A DNA stretch of 49,822 nucleotides, taken from positions 1-49,822 of the IMG/VR virus record IMGVR_UViG_3300017756_000015; one strand, given 5' to 3'. Both the position numbers and the translations under genes were made by a program. Positions 34,901 to 39,877 of the stretch are shown piece by piece (position 1 is the first letter of the stretch; each line of letters begins with the position of its first letter). This DNA is from a virus. The notes below the pieces were generated by a model, which saw nothing but the letters and a program-made list of their open reading frames with translations, did not search any database and was not told where the DNA came from.

Positions 34901-36680
34901 CTTCATTAAGACCAATTTCAACAGATGCTTTTGCTTGAGGAGGTGCTTGAATTACAATCTCTGGAGGATTTGCAGCAGAGTAACCGCTACCAAAGGCATT
35001 AATATTAAGATCAGTGATTTGACCGTTGAAAATGGAAGCAACTGCAGTCGCGCCAGTACCACCGTTAGTTCTATTATCTACAATGTAGACTGAAGGCACA
35101 TCATCATATCCGCTGCCACCATTCAGTAGATCAACTCTAATAACACGCCCATCACCATCAACAATAGTTTCTAATACCTGTGCACCTACAGGGTCAATAA
35201 TAGCAACCCTAGGTGTAGTAGTATATCCTTGCCCTGCATTCAAAATTGTAATGCTGGTAACCTTACCATCAGTAAGATTTGCTCTCAATGCTGCCTTAAT
35301 TGGGTTTGAACCAGTTGATTCGTCAATATAAACAGTTGGAGCAGTAGTATAACCAAAACCTCCATCAGTAACAGGAATGGAAGTAACTTGACCATTAGTA
35401 ATTACAGGAGTACCTAGTTTTGCACCACCAGGTTGAACAAAAGTAATTCTAGGAGTAAAAGTATAACCAGAACCAGAGTTGCTAATATTCAGCGCAGTAA
35501 CTGCACCGTCAACAACCGTTGCATTAATAGTTGCTTGACTAGAACCAGTTTTGGTAGGAGATTGAACCTGCACAACAGGAGGGTTAGTCGAACTGTAACC
35601 CCTTCCACCCTCTAGTAGGGTGATTGACTTCAAACCATTGACAAGGGCAGTTGCAGCAGCACCTGAACCTTGCTCAGAGTCAATGCTAACTTGAGGAGGA
35701 TATTCAAAGCGATATCCAGTACCAATAGCACTAGATGAAACACTTGTTAAAAGTCCATTATCATTAATACGAGAAAAACCAACTGCACCATTACCGAAAG
35801 ACGGGATGGGTGCCTCAATTGAATAAATTGATAAGAAACGACCGTTAAGGGGTGCTACTTTAAATACAAACTGGTCTTCATCAATAAAGTAATCAACTTT
35901 AGGAACTAAGAGACGATTATCATAAATTACATTCAAATACTCTTCAACTTCTGGTTCATACTTAACTCCATTACGAGTTAGACTGAACTGCTTCTTACCA
36001 TCACCAAAAGCACCAGACAGATTGTCCAATCCATAAATGGTGTTCTCAACAAAACCGCTGAGATAGAAGATATAAGTTGAACCTGCATCATCAGCAGGAA
36101 TTTTTGTTCTAGGTGCAGTAGTGAATACAATATTTGATCCGCTAACTGTATAATCAATATTTGGAACTAAAATATTACCATACAAAGAAACAACCAAATG
36201 CTGTGCTGAAGGGGGAGCAATTGGACTGTCTTGAGATGTTATTGCAAATGATGTAGTGGTACCATCAAAACTGTTGATAAGACTAGCAAGAGTAGTCCAC
36301 TTAAGTTTTACCTGTTCATATGAAATACCTGGGGAAAGTGAGATTTCTGGAGATTTATCTACACCTTCATAATATATGACTTCATCGCCAATTAGAATAG
36401 ACCCATTCGTTTCTAGGAACGGGTTGATACTCTCAACAACAATCTTATCTGAACTGTCTGTAATCGCTTCTACAAGCGTTGTCGCACCATCTAGGATACC
36501 GATATCAAGTTTGTCGATATCAAGATACTGGAGGAAGTTATTAAGTATATTTTGCCCTAGACCAGTCTTCTCTTGAGATTTGTAATAATACTCAAGAAAC
36601 TTATTAAACAGAGGATATTCTGATCCAATAAAGTCTGGTGATTGAGACTCAATCGACTGGGAAACCTTATTAATGTTCAT
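16914..36680 (-). CDS. Giant modular baseplate/fibre protein in gene 7 position (6588 aa)
   Basis: One uninterrupted frame covers 40% of the window (roughly 700 kDa). Modules by approximate residue: 1-62 helical N-terminus (YPLFNKFLEYYYKSQE); 127-290 two beta modules of the type LxVxLNGxxxxPxxDYxxxGSxIxF; 295-600 GxGY repeats; 646-729 helical domain (FYSSKGTSFSIAYLFKLLYG); 1114-1347 GxGY repeats; 1374-1564 YHYH-like (GWAFDGNPIYGPYGY); 1817-2160 propeller-like repeats (FIIGGYTNTN, YDAFIASID); 2199-2420 LamG-like; 3007-3247 GxGY repeats; 3446-3492 DSYYYQDFSYAVKS...VHPASFKVFGE; 4070-5040 LTFTC/YPR repeats around a second LamG (4179-4354); 4493-5830 four helical modules; 5623-5834 jelly-roll-like insert; 6284-6437 two more NGVxQxPG modules. 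It starts 7 nt after gp6, where T4 has gene 7 (gp7, 1032 aa). I infer a baseplate-anchored fibre or wedge protein. Only the N-terminus is likely to touch gp6. Confidence 0.85.
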   Translation of the reverse strand: MNINKVSQSIESQSPDFIGSEYPLFNKFLEYYYKSQEKTGLGQNILNNFLQYLDIDKLDIGILDGATTLVEAITDSSDKIVVESINPFLETNGSILIGDEVIYYEGVDKSPEISLSPGISYEQVKLKWTTLASLINSFDGTTTSFAITSQDSPIAPPSAQHLVVSLYGNILVPNIDYTVSGSNIVFTTAPRTKIPADDAGSTYIFYLSGFVENTIYGLDNLSGAFGDGKKQFSLTRNGVKYEPEVEEYLNVIYDNRLLVPKVDYFIDEDQFVFKVAPLNGRFLSIYSIEAPIPSFGNGAVGFSRINDNGLLTSVSSSAIGTGYRFEYPPQVSIDSEQGSGAAATALVNGLKSITLLEGGRGYSSTNPPVVQVQSPTKTGSSQATINATVVDGAVTALNISNSGSGYTFTPRITFVQPGGAKLGTPVITNGQVTSIPVTDGGFGYTTAPTVYIDESTGSNPIKAALRANLTDGKVTSITILNAGQGYTTTPRVAIIDPVGAQVLETIVDGDGRVIRVDLLNGGSGYDDVPSVYIVDNRTNGGTGATAVASIFNGQITDLNINAFGSGYSAANPPEIVIQAPPQAKASVEIGLNEVTGFVVTESGKGYNKAAFTGCARAASGITKYTETGNAVFSNNTVAASATVGSSVKCLDALFVKRLLDKYTEQFLPDVPELDYSKIDVRTSIKTIKDFYSSKGTSFSIAYLFKLLYGETVTVTYPKDQIIKPSAATWSIDTILRATLVSGNADNIRDGLLTQEADIADPNVTAASALVENYISIKTSDVEIFELVLSEETIVGTFTVPYKTKLAEPLNTTDSIITVDSTIGWPERNGEFVIGGGTTTELVQYKEKSLNQFIECTRSANGIVEDWDSATQVASNFTVYVNRGTPQEVVLNVVGIVDAQQTVLTDTGSYYLPGDKLTVSKLGGTSIDPHLTTWLYNVKKLINVSTVTFGGVNNRFATITCSNNHGLLVGDQVTVYGANPIIYNGTFLVTSRDSATVFQYQLPQPATVVPQGNILVSVDLNKGKSTSSAVLNAIGPYTTNVQNSFFNTNYAYLASTGIPNYNIGPFPGSALLPGNQRKLNRFPITSTTISTKNTVSPGPIGTWVNGVSIWSYKSTLKKTFGAVTSVAITNAGKEYDAASPPVLTISGGGGTGATAAVVVNGSVNEITVSTGGSGFTSSPLVSIVGGGGSGASATAIITKGVVSRILINSGGTGYTSQPSITVVGGGGTGAAATASVRGPIQSVSVGSGGISYTSTPTVSLSSGSGAVAQAIVQNGRIISIAIISAGSGYTTAPEITIQGEGFGAVARASIDTDGENAGRVTSITIVNRGIGYLQGTTIINLNSVGSEATFTANVFEWTYNLQSTTTFDAAKGSVFEGFNNQYGGEYAHLSNPQTLRYILGDNLFENTSGVIKEKEDGLIHSPIIGWAFDGNPIYGPYGYSDPTDQSSAIQKLNTSYRLKTNLVYNVDSNPNPVRTAGPLLSAEAAGKFVEDYEYVFGLGALDQYNGRFCKTPEYPEGRYSYFVTIDATDDGNPLFPYVMGPSFNSVVDSWNLNADAVQQNIPEGVVRYRDPYENVDIDVERAPNASTNALTLENGDVLLFDIEDEDRSGVIEADEIADPDQVFEESPLQLFDYFPKVKFDSKVDIEVETTTKFEDASVTGFTVENPGISYQVNDRLIFDNTDTDGSGVSARISRIKGEAVEAYTFENVSGNNFGVLTTVNPHNLQPGDSVFVDYTPVMDSTNKTFVVRQFKGIEEIVVNQTGSGYNTDIPPTIIIDGNGTGGRLEAVVTSVGSIENVNIINSGYGYTSNPRVILSHPQVFKKADYYVAKFTNRNYVRISDVYINDSKETYICGKTYDAASNDVAFIAKLSATGVKEWEASLELPGGQQDSEFLKLYVDGKSIWVVGQNSPNSAILSSYNPDVILCKYTEAANGLSAALTFQKGYAGISGSTRGDFITAIKKYSDTRFIIGGYTNTNSGAPYDAFIASIDTSGNFAIKRKIASSNKSEKITDIVIDGTDVYASLELAATQSNADIDTGVAKIAFGVNTITVTWIKQFTNSLYSIMDTSLAIDEFKELYVTGGLRLKSDDTTRDSFWVGKIDTDGTFIWNYRYLAPTGGSITVTPSSAIDIFGDLNIAFTSINNTNTLPTVDTVKIGYDGKIKNHTTNQFTQNNTEGITAYSVDVDNSGDINIVGQTQWNRNEFIFPFTGGSQVDTTSHYTLTSTSTSNSITYANDVAKIHGYADGQTTWTQGNLQITSAQLGARLNSDFTVEMMVYKDTNTSSLTGGSITQHTLLAIGDAEEATGALWLYYDVSSGYLELVVTNGSTKLNSASGAGQSSLNNMFADNTWQFIGLKREGNIFTVYVNGIQAIQSTVPSTALGSKHLYVGQIPGRSGSAGNFRINEQGQFHVDNFRLRNRAITPSVPSDVSAFPSAGGFGFQYTWTDTAWFTTNLNRYDLIDYDGFSLKIDKNADAARIGTVSTQTNTQLGFTRTAVTPVTGSTLTMQNTGYALSEAGFQSLDFDDATINMTPATETLTYTQDVWSSRTATVPSPGSQKLNVSAVVKDRYFFKVTPTTKIDNIQELTINQAFRFTVGSKLRLNNDSGSFVNSGYIVRVDDANNKVYLAVNNNTWTDDTATGNLVTEQFSEQSTYGIVGPIPNDINVIEGYTFPLVNNTTPGTFDIDLDKYNLDGTYNAAGSQNLDSFAKFKPFATIDYSVRIDEVSGSSPFIVGSVVQLTSSDISFNAAYSTTTITNLTGVTKITLVANLDKILQVSSVANSDEVYVITSTSHYLSVGDVIYVDGNPSQTVGSVVYDEYDGAFPVDRVISPLEFTYKLNQAAITSPATSAGSVNIFMKSPTLKMYYGHQYIFDLSHSSLVGGNLSFAKDSLYKLEYSFNSIERVGTPGVTGAGAPTPSVKLKVDPTIVTNISYYFDPSRTGSDSPVVPGSYLDVVDSPYKGNFEISSIAGQTITRGADIIKFPLLNEPEGAADINQASYATSSLRAVGSINAVRIVNPGGFYTRLPIVSSIQSTRQIERVQINDPGTEYAVGQYTSVPITGDGEGGFVTINVADGQDANGVTIPGQIQLVTVTSPGKGYTTASIDIESVSGILGSGLTGSGAEVVVVIPPFGSGASIFTQGSSVGKIKKLKNNNFGYDYPHDYTLRPEITFPINAQLTSTSILDSITVTDPGTGYSQAPAVVITGGGGSGAIAEATTKNGRLDTIIVKDPGAGYSSTPTVSLRSSFNYVVNLDLGLLQFAFPHGITNGSAVTLNVVDTGDGVAYPLSAGAVGRLNGTTTYYAIAGSANSLENDQLKLAITSANAALGDALAYVNAGTGRQQVLTESFGGAATANVVTSTFLEGELVYQGESLSTSTATGYVSTNAGWQVGPRVLKIVDYTGEFSTGQRITGVISKSSGIMTDIKVAKGVLEIGSVTKTTGQFIDDVGKPSEIIQKIQDSYYYQDFSYAVKSAVSIGEWKEILIKNVHPASFKVFGELDLNDYGFIPNKETFFQLTKSVELARDAIVPNIQNFALVEPVYSEFNNTEVLFRQKRLTSSENILTSVVQRLDDISSQFDGQKISFPLTVDGNNVVANANQLMIVLNGVVQTPGTAFEIQGDSVVFAEPPQPPASVKYVNVSINQIATVALTFNNISGIFPTAGMTVVGTSSQARLTVTTVVGNTINGFITQGTYTIGELVTVGATGFAANVATVTSISNIGLFVFGENITNLTGDTAKVEQINLASGAETPLAQLRYTIGAATTTIEMVAYKTDNTGTDYQVTAGVFVAATNYQLGSEIFRVDSVTQNTDSTTLVITRGQNGTTPVSHQEDAPSYSTDISITNALTLSKIAGTYQSTPGLFDIQLNDVIIGAQSGVVARVTQTSTYQDPTTQEFIGQVNISEGSSFFGLLFNRITSQTYPNVVLDDISKSQIGIVDFTDNSTAFDSSFPANEQINNYVIPYDNLTGTFQENEYIRNYKIEYGNNQGEFLPTESAKIRKLTFTDRIGSGFFQAGQIIRSRDTKAEVIGANSARSTIFLGKVGRSQRGGLDYNIPTWEGEAQIDTSTKKFGTASLLLGRANHTHTFVSGVANAIQASNGATSTHTAVAGTTYDPEAGTLVINIGTHSLTTSNKVTIADGGLTFTCTADSNTTNHPYPRSTDPASGQALTISAVTSNTITVDVGVAQVSLDYLSVDSSSDFAWGTAGYTIELYIKAAASSISGIHSILDFRTASTDAAGHLYLNAGQVRYNVSNSDVVTSGATTIAQDTWTHIVVQRTSTTVKIFINGAEAGTGTDSTNYAAKPFVLGASYALGNAFYGHIDELRLSATTRYSTIPFTPVNGIFQGDTNTKILWHFDGADKQVFLEDWSGTQDFTINEYINNDAIRATARLIGGVHKFVSASSNAVSVTGSSSFTPTAVDYDAITGSMEINIGSHSYTTSDTITIAANSLTFTCSKDNHATQHTYPRLTDPSYGATLAITAVTGTTITVNVGVASRGFNKKTHRYINAADNLILNKDFIAQEAVYIMKERYPYFTVLGGEVNCEDDVKDIVSAMIEDFRNGSNSHIWDAAALYVNRTTNPITLLHVSDDLVESLYVLETVGKLLKYVITNTPWDVQGDHGFTQKFDSTITESDYLSQSVTQFTATGATYNPATGDMVITSSGHNLVSDTTITASNATYNATTGILVITSNGHNLENGDSIQLADNSLTFTCTMDGNSTNHTYPRPNDPAALGWLEVQNKTTNTFELNVGKSPTVNYQPTGATYDPSTGIAVLTLPNNNLEVGQSIKITQDSLTFSRATGGNGTLPASDKIVSITQNGVTSTATGASYDPATGVLQITQNAHGFVVGDKIRIADNSLSFTCTKDGNHETKTYPRSTDPFSGRFLRISAKTDNTFTVNVGPSAAADQYAHTFVSASANGIIKKNNTITVDIGTDSNTSTHTFASATSSAVVSGGNYTHTFVSATSNGITKAGDAVFLADGAISFTCSKDGNQKITAYPRSTDPASKQVLKISAHTTNTFTINVGASSADDQYTHTFSSAVSNAITKSEYSLTDCADVITTADNLLDIVTDTLTYASAASPVDYLATVTKSLPAYEFVGGTVNSFSEVPFVVDYHNGTTDQIYTNQIDEDARGRFRDAANLIRANRKVIVDKAAYDMLTRYPDLALSMPRNANGTSTDGTLRCKTDLGLILDGLADDVYDGGNLETITAAKFYIGNSGELQYIRLQVWQSVYAHERLGFYAKQAVTGDLTYDNTDGIIVGDWGITNDAGGCANVKTAIDNLVTTINDIIAPTGADFEIAADRLYFNRNFIAEEITGLITTEFTYLLNNVQYQAFTYPNGALGEAKCQRDLKLIIESAISDLQTGGNNSTIDAISKYLTAALTLNIVDGVEQELLATVYGIQQLSSLGEKAIDNLLYANGEDTGGTAGAYSALHTDDAAVRDSLSLSSAITVKNRWKELIELAINILAPARQIGRSAAKHVLYNRNYFLQEIQTQTLAQFGTGSWVYDDFVNTTVNDIVHDLVTTDTKKKTTAYNITIQSVSSTAFQVGEVVRSNVGGYATVLEYDSDTNFFVVGPFTGTAWVATNTLTGKTSGATATISSGGVGSAYDWYTEVANVRTLASARLITSNISGQIAGTNLWTNPEAYGINWTPTTNVTITDNAGLAPDDTQTAEDVTPNNGQNGQHEINRDYNLTAFETFDSGTVTFDTTNESFDTGSPGTSATQQFTFSGFAKASGSQSIRFQLQLDPGGAGEQNAFFDLNLSNGTTGTVFTPQGGITADAFGAIPLGNGWYRCYITCTFSFGFNTLRSKFIIKSGAGATVWTGDGSTGILVWGAKLTKGALDPYQAQSGKTFFSDTEFNTKNYILELLQQYMIATLDNSLTSPSTAAGFYSFYSSTDAANYTKASVSAMLRTNLRIITNQLSNDTSYIGITTYNGISIPTKAYGNAVVPVGVNGGLNPADFVYGLLSNAYCEVESVTLNEGLVAQVYSRFRIDGDITDGPFTMNEVVAKQGAPSITGVVYGFHEDANFKYLDVKITAGPWAITDNVVGATNSTTAQISALETRVHIINLKGDFVADIPFKGYTSGATAQPTSFLKTEAAITDNTGGKLTVDTASLLGNFETTAVVYPSSSRQYITVSKYAGLDIGVGDRIASVGYKRFGINIISGLNNFTVGNRLYKVVSGVQDSATYGIITDVDIANNYVYMVEYQGTFTQGDQIGDYGLAATFPVGYASIATIVTTAGAGAALVQDVRPDGVNKRLYLSDVAGTFGVRDAIKGPDSYGSVIVTQVDLKARVKRSFKGFDGTQTTFNLSQNNGTSYLPDPAGHLLIFVNGILQPPGATNAYTAFSNQIQFTEAPDLGASFTGFYIGKLRQLDDISFEFDSLRQSFNLKRNDVFYSLTLTDGVQSSVIRPENNIICSLNGVIQEPGVGFEIVGSRIIFSEIPRFGSTFVAFSYVGSEADVDAAEVVPPIEPGDFIDIQGETSDREVAVIESSNSLITFDYLGSVFGQNASATAVLTSGFIDTVQVTGGGSGYTSRPTVRIDSISGFDGNIRALVGVAGVELSATGSGYQNPGISVDTVVPDDYVAPDLSTYGEELVDPETP
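21645..24310 (-). repeat. LTFTC/YPR protein-repeat region inside the giant gene
   Basis: Five full copies and one decayed copy of a roughly 45-residue unit occur here. Key residues are L-x-FTC, D-x-N, YPR, DP, a hydrophobic strand, then NTF/TI-x-VNVG. Copies lie at about 24310-24170, 23375-23240, 22605-22465, 22345 (decayed, FSRATGG instead of FTC), 22160-22020 and 21785-21645. A short unit HTFVSA-x-SN-x-I is interspersed with them, in about six copies. The DNA copies are related but diverged, so I expect old duplication rather than recent expansion. Confidence 0.75.
32640..33340 (-). repeat. GxGY beta-repeat array in the giant gene (second array)
   Basis: About six consecutive units of 35-40 residues share the pattern GGxGYTSxPxVxIxGGGGxGAxAxAxV. 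Similar arrays lie at 34880-35800 and 26940-27660 in the same gene, and single units occur in gp8 and in the 1389-aa and 863-aa proteins. The DNA here is locally repetitive, which favours recombination between units. Confidence 0.75.
34880..35800 (-). repeat. GxGY beta-repeat array in the giant gene (first array)
   Basis: About seven units occur in a row, with hallmarks such as GTGYRFEYPPQVSI, GRGYSSTNPPVVQV, GSGYTFTPRITF, GFGYTTAPTVYI, GQGYTTTPRVAI, GSGYDDVPSVYI and GSGYSAANPPEIVI. Each unit ends in a small-residue loop. Confidence 0.75.
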
Positions 36681-36687
36681 CTACGCT

Positions 36688-38721
36688 TTACGAGAAACAG
36701 GTTGATGTGTTTAGACCACCGCTGTTATCAATTGGTGCAACCTCCACAACTGAGGGGGTATCATCAAATATCGTTGGTGTCAAACTATTTAGAGGGACAG
36801 AGGCAGGTGGTGTTGTACCAATTGGTGATACTGTTACCTCAGGACTAATAATATTAATAATTGTTCCTGGGGTTGAAGCAGGAATGGTGCCACTGTTGGC
36901 AGGAATAGTAACAACAGGAATCCTTAGGTCTCCAGGGAGAAGTGAAGGATCTGTAACACTACCTGCACCAGTTACAGTGTCTGTGATATTTACTGCCGAA
37001 GAAGACGGAACATTTGTTCCTGTACTGATCACATTTACTGGACCAAAACAGATTTCTCCAGTATCATAGTTGACTGTACCGATTGAGTTGTTCGTATATA
37101 CCTTTTTAGTACCTGTATTATAGAAAATGCGTAGATTTCCATATCCATCGTCTTCAAACTGCTGATCTACTCCAGGACGGTCTGCAGTTCTAAATGTTCC
37201 TGATAACAAGACAGGTTCTTTCTTACAAGTACCGTCATCACCATCTTTAGAAGGTGCGGAGTTATAAAGTCCACTACCAGTGCTAATACAGTAAGTATTG
37301 GTCTGGTTACTATTTGGTGTAATGTATTTTAGAGTAGTTGTCTGTAGTGAAACGTCAGTGATGGCATTATTAGCAAGAGTGATTGCTTTCTCGTATGCAG
37401 AACCTCTAAAGGTTGAGTTGAAGTTATTAATCTGTGTTTGAGTTGCCCAATCATTAATTGATGACTGAATATCGGTTTTAATCTGTGAAGAACTACTTCC
37501 TGCTCCAGTATCGTATAGAGCAAAGATCTTAGTATAGATGTATACGTTATCAGGATCGACTACAACAGGGTCAATCGATGCCATGGCATACTTCCTAAGG
37601 TTAGCAGAAATTTCCTTCTTTGTAGCGTCATTTAGAAGGGATCCTGTTTTAGTTTTGATTGCAATAAAGACTTTTCCGTAAATAGGAGGATTTAAACTGT
37701 CTCCACCATAAGCAACAACGGAATCCGCATTATCATAGATCCTTTGAGTGATTAAAGCGTAATCTTGCGCTGTAACTGCTCTATATTGAGAGGAGTAGTA
37801 TCTTGGAGCGTTATATTTGATAGATTCGATACTTTCCGCACTAGTTCCCATCTGAGAACGATGTAAAACCGTTAAAGTTACATCAGAAGTAACAACATTA
37901 GTTCCTGTAGCATCTACCGCAGTTCCAACGTAACCAAATGAGTTAACTTCATTTGCTTCCTTACCAGAAGTCACCAGATACTCGAATTGTACGACTTCTC
38001 CGTCTTTTAATGCTCTTCCGACACTATCATCACCAAACCTAACCTCAAAGCGCATATCCTCACCTTCAGAAAGGAAGTATGCGCGGGTAGATGCGGTTAG
38101 ACCAGTAACAGTGTCTACTTGGTTGTAAATATCCGATGCTGTGGCAGTCTCGTTTGCTTTTACACTAACTTTGAGTGTTGCAAGGTCTGCTTCTGCAGAA
38201 GGGATTGAATATGTTTGTCTTGCAAAGGTATTAACAATGTACTGGAAGTTTACAATTTGTCCTTCGTAGATACAAACCTCAGGAAAGGTACCAATACCTG
38301 TAGTGGGACTAACTTCAGCAGTAGTATCTCTTAAAATGTTCCAAACGAAGTTACCACCAGTCGCAATAGAACCTTTCTTTAAGGTAACACTACTTGGGTA
38401 CACTCCATTTGCTTGAGAAGTCTGAACATCAATTTTTACAGACGCTCTAGATGAAATTACACTTCTAGGAGTGTAATTCATTAACTTGGCAATATTAACG
38501 ACGTTATCTCTAACTGTAGATGAAGGCAAGAATGCTTCATTCAGTGACATGTTAGCATTGAATGCTGTATAGTAAGTATTATAAGCAAGTGCATCAACCA
38601 TATACGATAATGCAGAACCATCAAAGTCATAATCCGTAAACTCACTCCGAGTTCTTAGGTATGACTTAATACTTGCTTTGACATCTTCAAAGTCTAGTGC
38701 TGTTAAGTTATTCGGTTGCAT
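36688..38721 (-). CDS. 6: Baseplate wedge subunit gp6
   Basis: The 677-aa protein matches T4-type gp6, the wedge subunit that forms the inner ring of the baseplate. T4 gp6 is about 660 aa. Typical phrases are LDFEDVKASIKSYLR (8-22), YDFDGSALSYMVDALAYNTY (about 36-55), NMSLNEAFLPSSTVRDNVVN (about 60-79) and LMNYTPRS. The C-terminal 120 residues are Pro/Thr/Ser-rich and look like a cyanophage-style extension. It follows gp25 with a 1-nt overlap (TAATG) and lies 7 nt before the giant gene, so gp25, gp6 and the giant protein are probably made from one late transcript starting at 39326. Confidence 0.92.
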   Translation of the reverse strand: MQPNNLTALDFEDVKASIKSYLRTRSEFTDYDFDGSALSYMVDALAYNTYYTAFNANMSLNEAFLPSSTVRDNVVNIAKLMNYTPRSVISSRASVKIDVQTSQANGVYPSSVTLKKGSIATGGNFVWNILRDTTAEVSPTTGIGTFPEVCIYEGQIVNFQYIVNTFARQTYSIPSAEADLATLKVSVKANETATASDIYNQVDTVTGLTASTRAYFLSEGEDMRFEVRFGDDSVGRALKDGEVVQFEYLVTSGKEANEVNSFGYVGTAVDATGTNVVTSDVTLTVLHRSQMGTSAESIESIKYNAPRYYSSQYRAVTAQDYALITQRIYDNADSVVAYGGDSLNPPIYGKVFIAIKTKTGSLLNDATKKEISANLRKYAMASIDPVVVDPDNVYIYTKIFALYDTGAGSSSSQIKTDIQSSINDWATQTQINNFNSTFRGSAYEKAITLANNAITDVSLQTTTLKYITPNSNQTNTYCISTGSGLYNSAPSKDGDDGTCKKEPVLLSGTFRTADRPGVDQQFEDDGYGNLRIFYNTGTKKVYTNNSIGTVNYDTGEICFGPVNVISTGTNVPSSSAVNITDTVTGAGSVTDPSLLPGDLRIPVVTIPANSGTIPASTPGTIINIISPEVTVSPIGTTPPASVPLNSLTPTIFDDTPSVVEVAPIDNSGGLNTSTCFS

Positions 38722-39140
38722 TATTCGGGTCTCTGTAAGACAAAGGATATCGATTCAACAATGGGCAATCCGACAATCTGATATTCTACCGTTATGTTGA
38801 TCTTGTTATTCGCATAGATCGGTGTTACATCGACTTTAGTAAGATTTACTCTTGGTTCATGCTGTGTAATGGTATTTATGATCTCTTGCTTAATTGCATC
38901 AGCGGTAAATGCATCCAAAGGTTCAAAAAGTAACTGACTTACCCTTGAACCTACAAGAGGTTGGAATGGTTTCTCACCAGGAGAGGTGAGAACCAAGTTT
39001 TTAATTGCTTGTTTAATAGCGTTGTCGTTTTTCACACTATAGACATCTTTTGTAAAAGGATTTCTAGTCAAAGCAATATTAAGGTCGTCGAATCTTCGAG
39101 ACCTCTTAAAGTTTTGACCTTTAATATCCTTTAACGCCAT
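38721..39140 (-). CDS. 25: Baseplate wedge subunit gp25
   Basis: The 139-aa product matches the gp25/GPW family (lysozyme-like fold, no enzyme activity), which binds gp6 and helps trigger sheath contraction. Visible features are DLNIALTRNPFTKDVYSVKN (about 19-38), IKNLVLTSPGEKPFQPLVGS (about 46-65) and the HEPRVNL segment near residue 94 that carries the family's conserved E-P-R. The length is normal for the family. The start lies inside the 3' end of the 46-aa ORF (10-nt overlap), and the stop overlaps the gp6 start. Confidence 0.93.
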   Translation of the reverse strand: MALKDIKGQNFKRSRRFDDLNIALTRNPFTKDVYSVKNDNAIKQAIKNLVLTSPGEKPFQPLVGSRVSQLLFEPLDAFTADAIKQEIINTITQHEPRVNLTKVDVTPIYANNKINITVEYQIVGLPIVESISFVLQRPE

Positions 39141-39271
39141 TTGCTAAGTGGTTTAACTTCTTTTTTAGTTTTTGCTTTCTCTATGTAGGCAGTCGAACCG
39201 TAATCTGTGACTAGACCTACAGTTCCATGTGTTTCCAACATGTACTTTGGATCGCGATCGGGATTAATCAT
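39131..39271 (-). CDS. Small basic protein of unknown function (46 aa) between PAAR and gp25
   Basis: An ATG frame of 46 codons starts MINPDRDPKYMLETHGT and ends EVKPLSKWR. The middle (GLVTDYGSTAYIE) is compatible with two beta strands and the tail is Lys-rich. It sits between the late promoter at 39326-39333 and gp25 and overlaps the gp25 start by 10 nt, the tight packing seen throughout this operon. No Shine-Dalgarno is visible, but gp25 also lacks one. I do not recognise it. It may be a small accessory of the wedge or spike, or a translational coupler for gp25. Confidence 0.6.
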   Translation of the reverse strand: MINPDRDPKYMLETHGTVGLVTDYGSTAYIEKAKTKKEVKPLSKWR

Positions 39272-39325
39272 TAAAAGTGTAATGCATAGGACATTAGAAC
39301 TTTTAATGGGGTTGCTATCCCACTT

Positions 39326-39333
39326 TATTTATC
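39326..39333 (-). promoter_or_regulatory. T4-type late promoter octamer overlapping the PAAR gene stop
   Basis: The minus strand reads GATAAATA and overlaps by two bases the TGA (39334-39332) of the PAAR gene. It is 55 nt upstream of the 46-aa ORF and probably drives that ORF, gp25, gp6 and the giant gene. Confidence 0.65.
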
Positions 39334-39877
39334 AACTTCCGATGAATACGTCTTTACTTGCTCCTGCAACTACACTCAAACATGGAAATGGAACTGTTTT
39401 ATTTCCAAATGGATCTGCCATCCTACCTGCACGCTTTCCATTAATGAATACTGTCTTTGTAGTTGCAAAAAGTCTTCGAGCATGACCTGTAGGTGCTTCT
39501 CGACCACCTCCACCTGTTCCAATAGTACAATGCCACGCAGGAGTATTTCTTGTCGTGAAACATTTGAATCCTACTGACATTGTAACATGCTGTGTGACTG
39601 TAGGATGCGGAGTTAAGTTATCCTGATCAATAATAGGGATCTTCTTATTAATTACCACGTTTCTTACAATAGGTTCCAACGGAAGTTGTGCTGTAGGTAA
39701 CCATGTTGCAAAATTATCCGCAATCTCCATACCCTTTGGTACAATATAAGGTGCAAGAGATGGATGAGGGCAAGGAGATAGAATGCCTCCACCTGGACCT
39801 GGGTGCCAGTTGACACCATTTGCTTTACCATGTCCACTACATGTTCCCATGAATAGTGCTGCTGCTTGTACTGACAT
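39332..39877 (-). CDS. PAAR-type spike tip protein (181 aa)
   Basis: The C-terminal 45 residues carry PAAR-like phrases: KTVFINGKRAGRMADPFG and CLSVVAGASKDVFIG. PAAR proteins cap the central membrane-piercing spike, and T4 gp5.4 plays this role. The N-terminus is rich in Gly, Pro, His and Cys (SGHGKANGVNWHPGPGGG, CPHPS), which suits a metal-bound compact tip. Cys and His are numerous, but I cannot assign the metal ligands. The gene starts with a 1-nt overlap (TAATG) to the 863-aa gene and precedes gp25, matching the spike/wedge neighbourhood in other T4-like phages. Confidence 0.8.
   Translation of the reverse strand: MSVQAAALFMGTCSGHGKANGVNWHPGPGGGILSPCPHPSLAPYIVPKGMEIADNFATWLPTAQLPLEPIVRNVVINKKIPIIDQDNLTPHPTVTQHVTMSVGFKCFTTRNTPAWHCTIGTGGGGREAPTGHARRLFATTKTVFINGKRAGRMADPFGNKTVPFPCLSVVAGASKDVFIGS

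Noticed and set aside
39141-39330. Possible tRNA in the gap before gp25
   Set aside because: No cloverleaf can be drawn. The region holds a coding frame and a late promoter.
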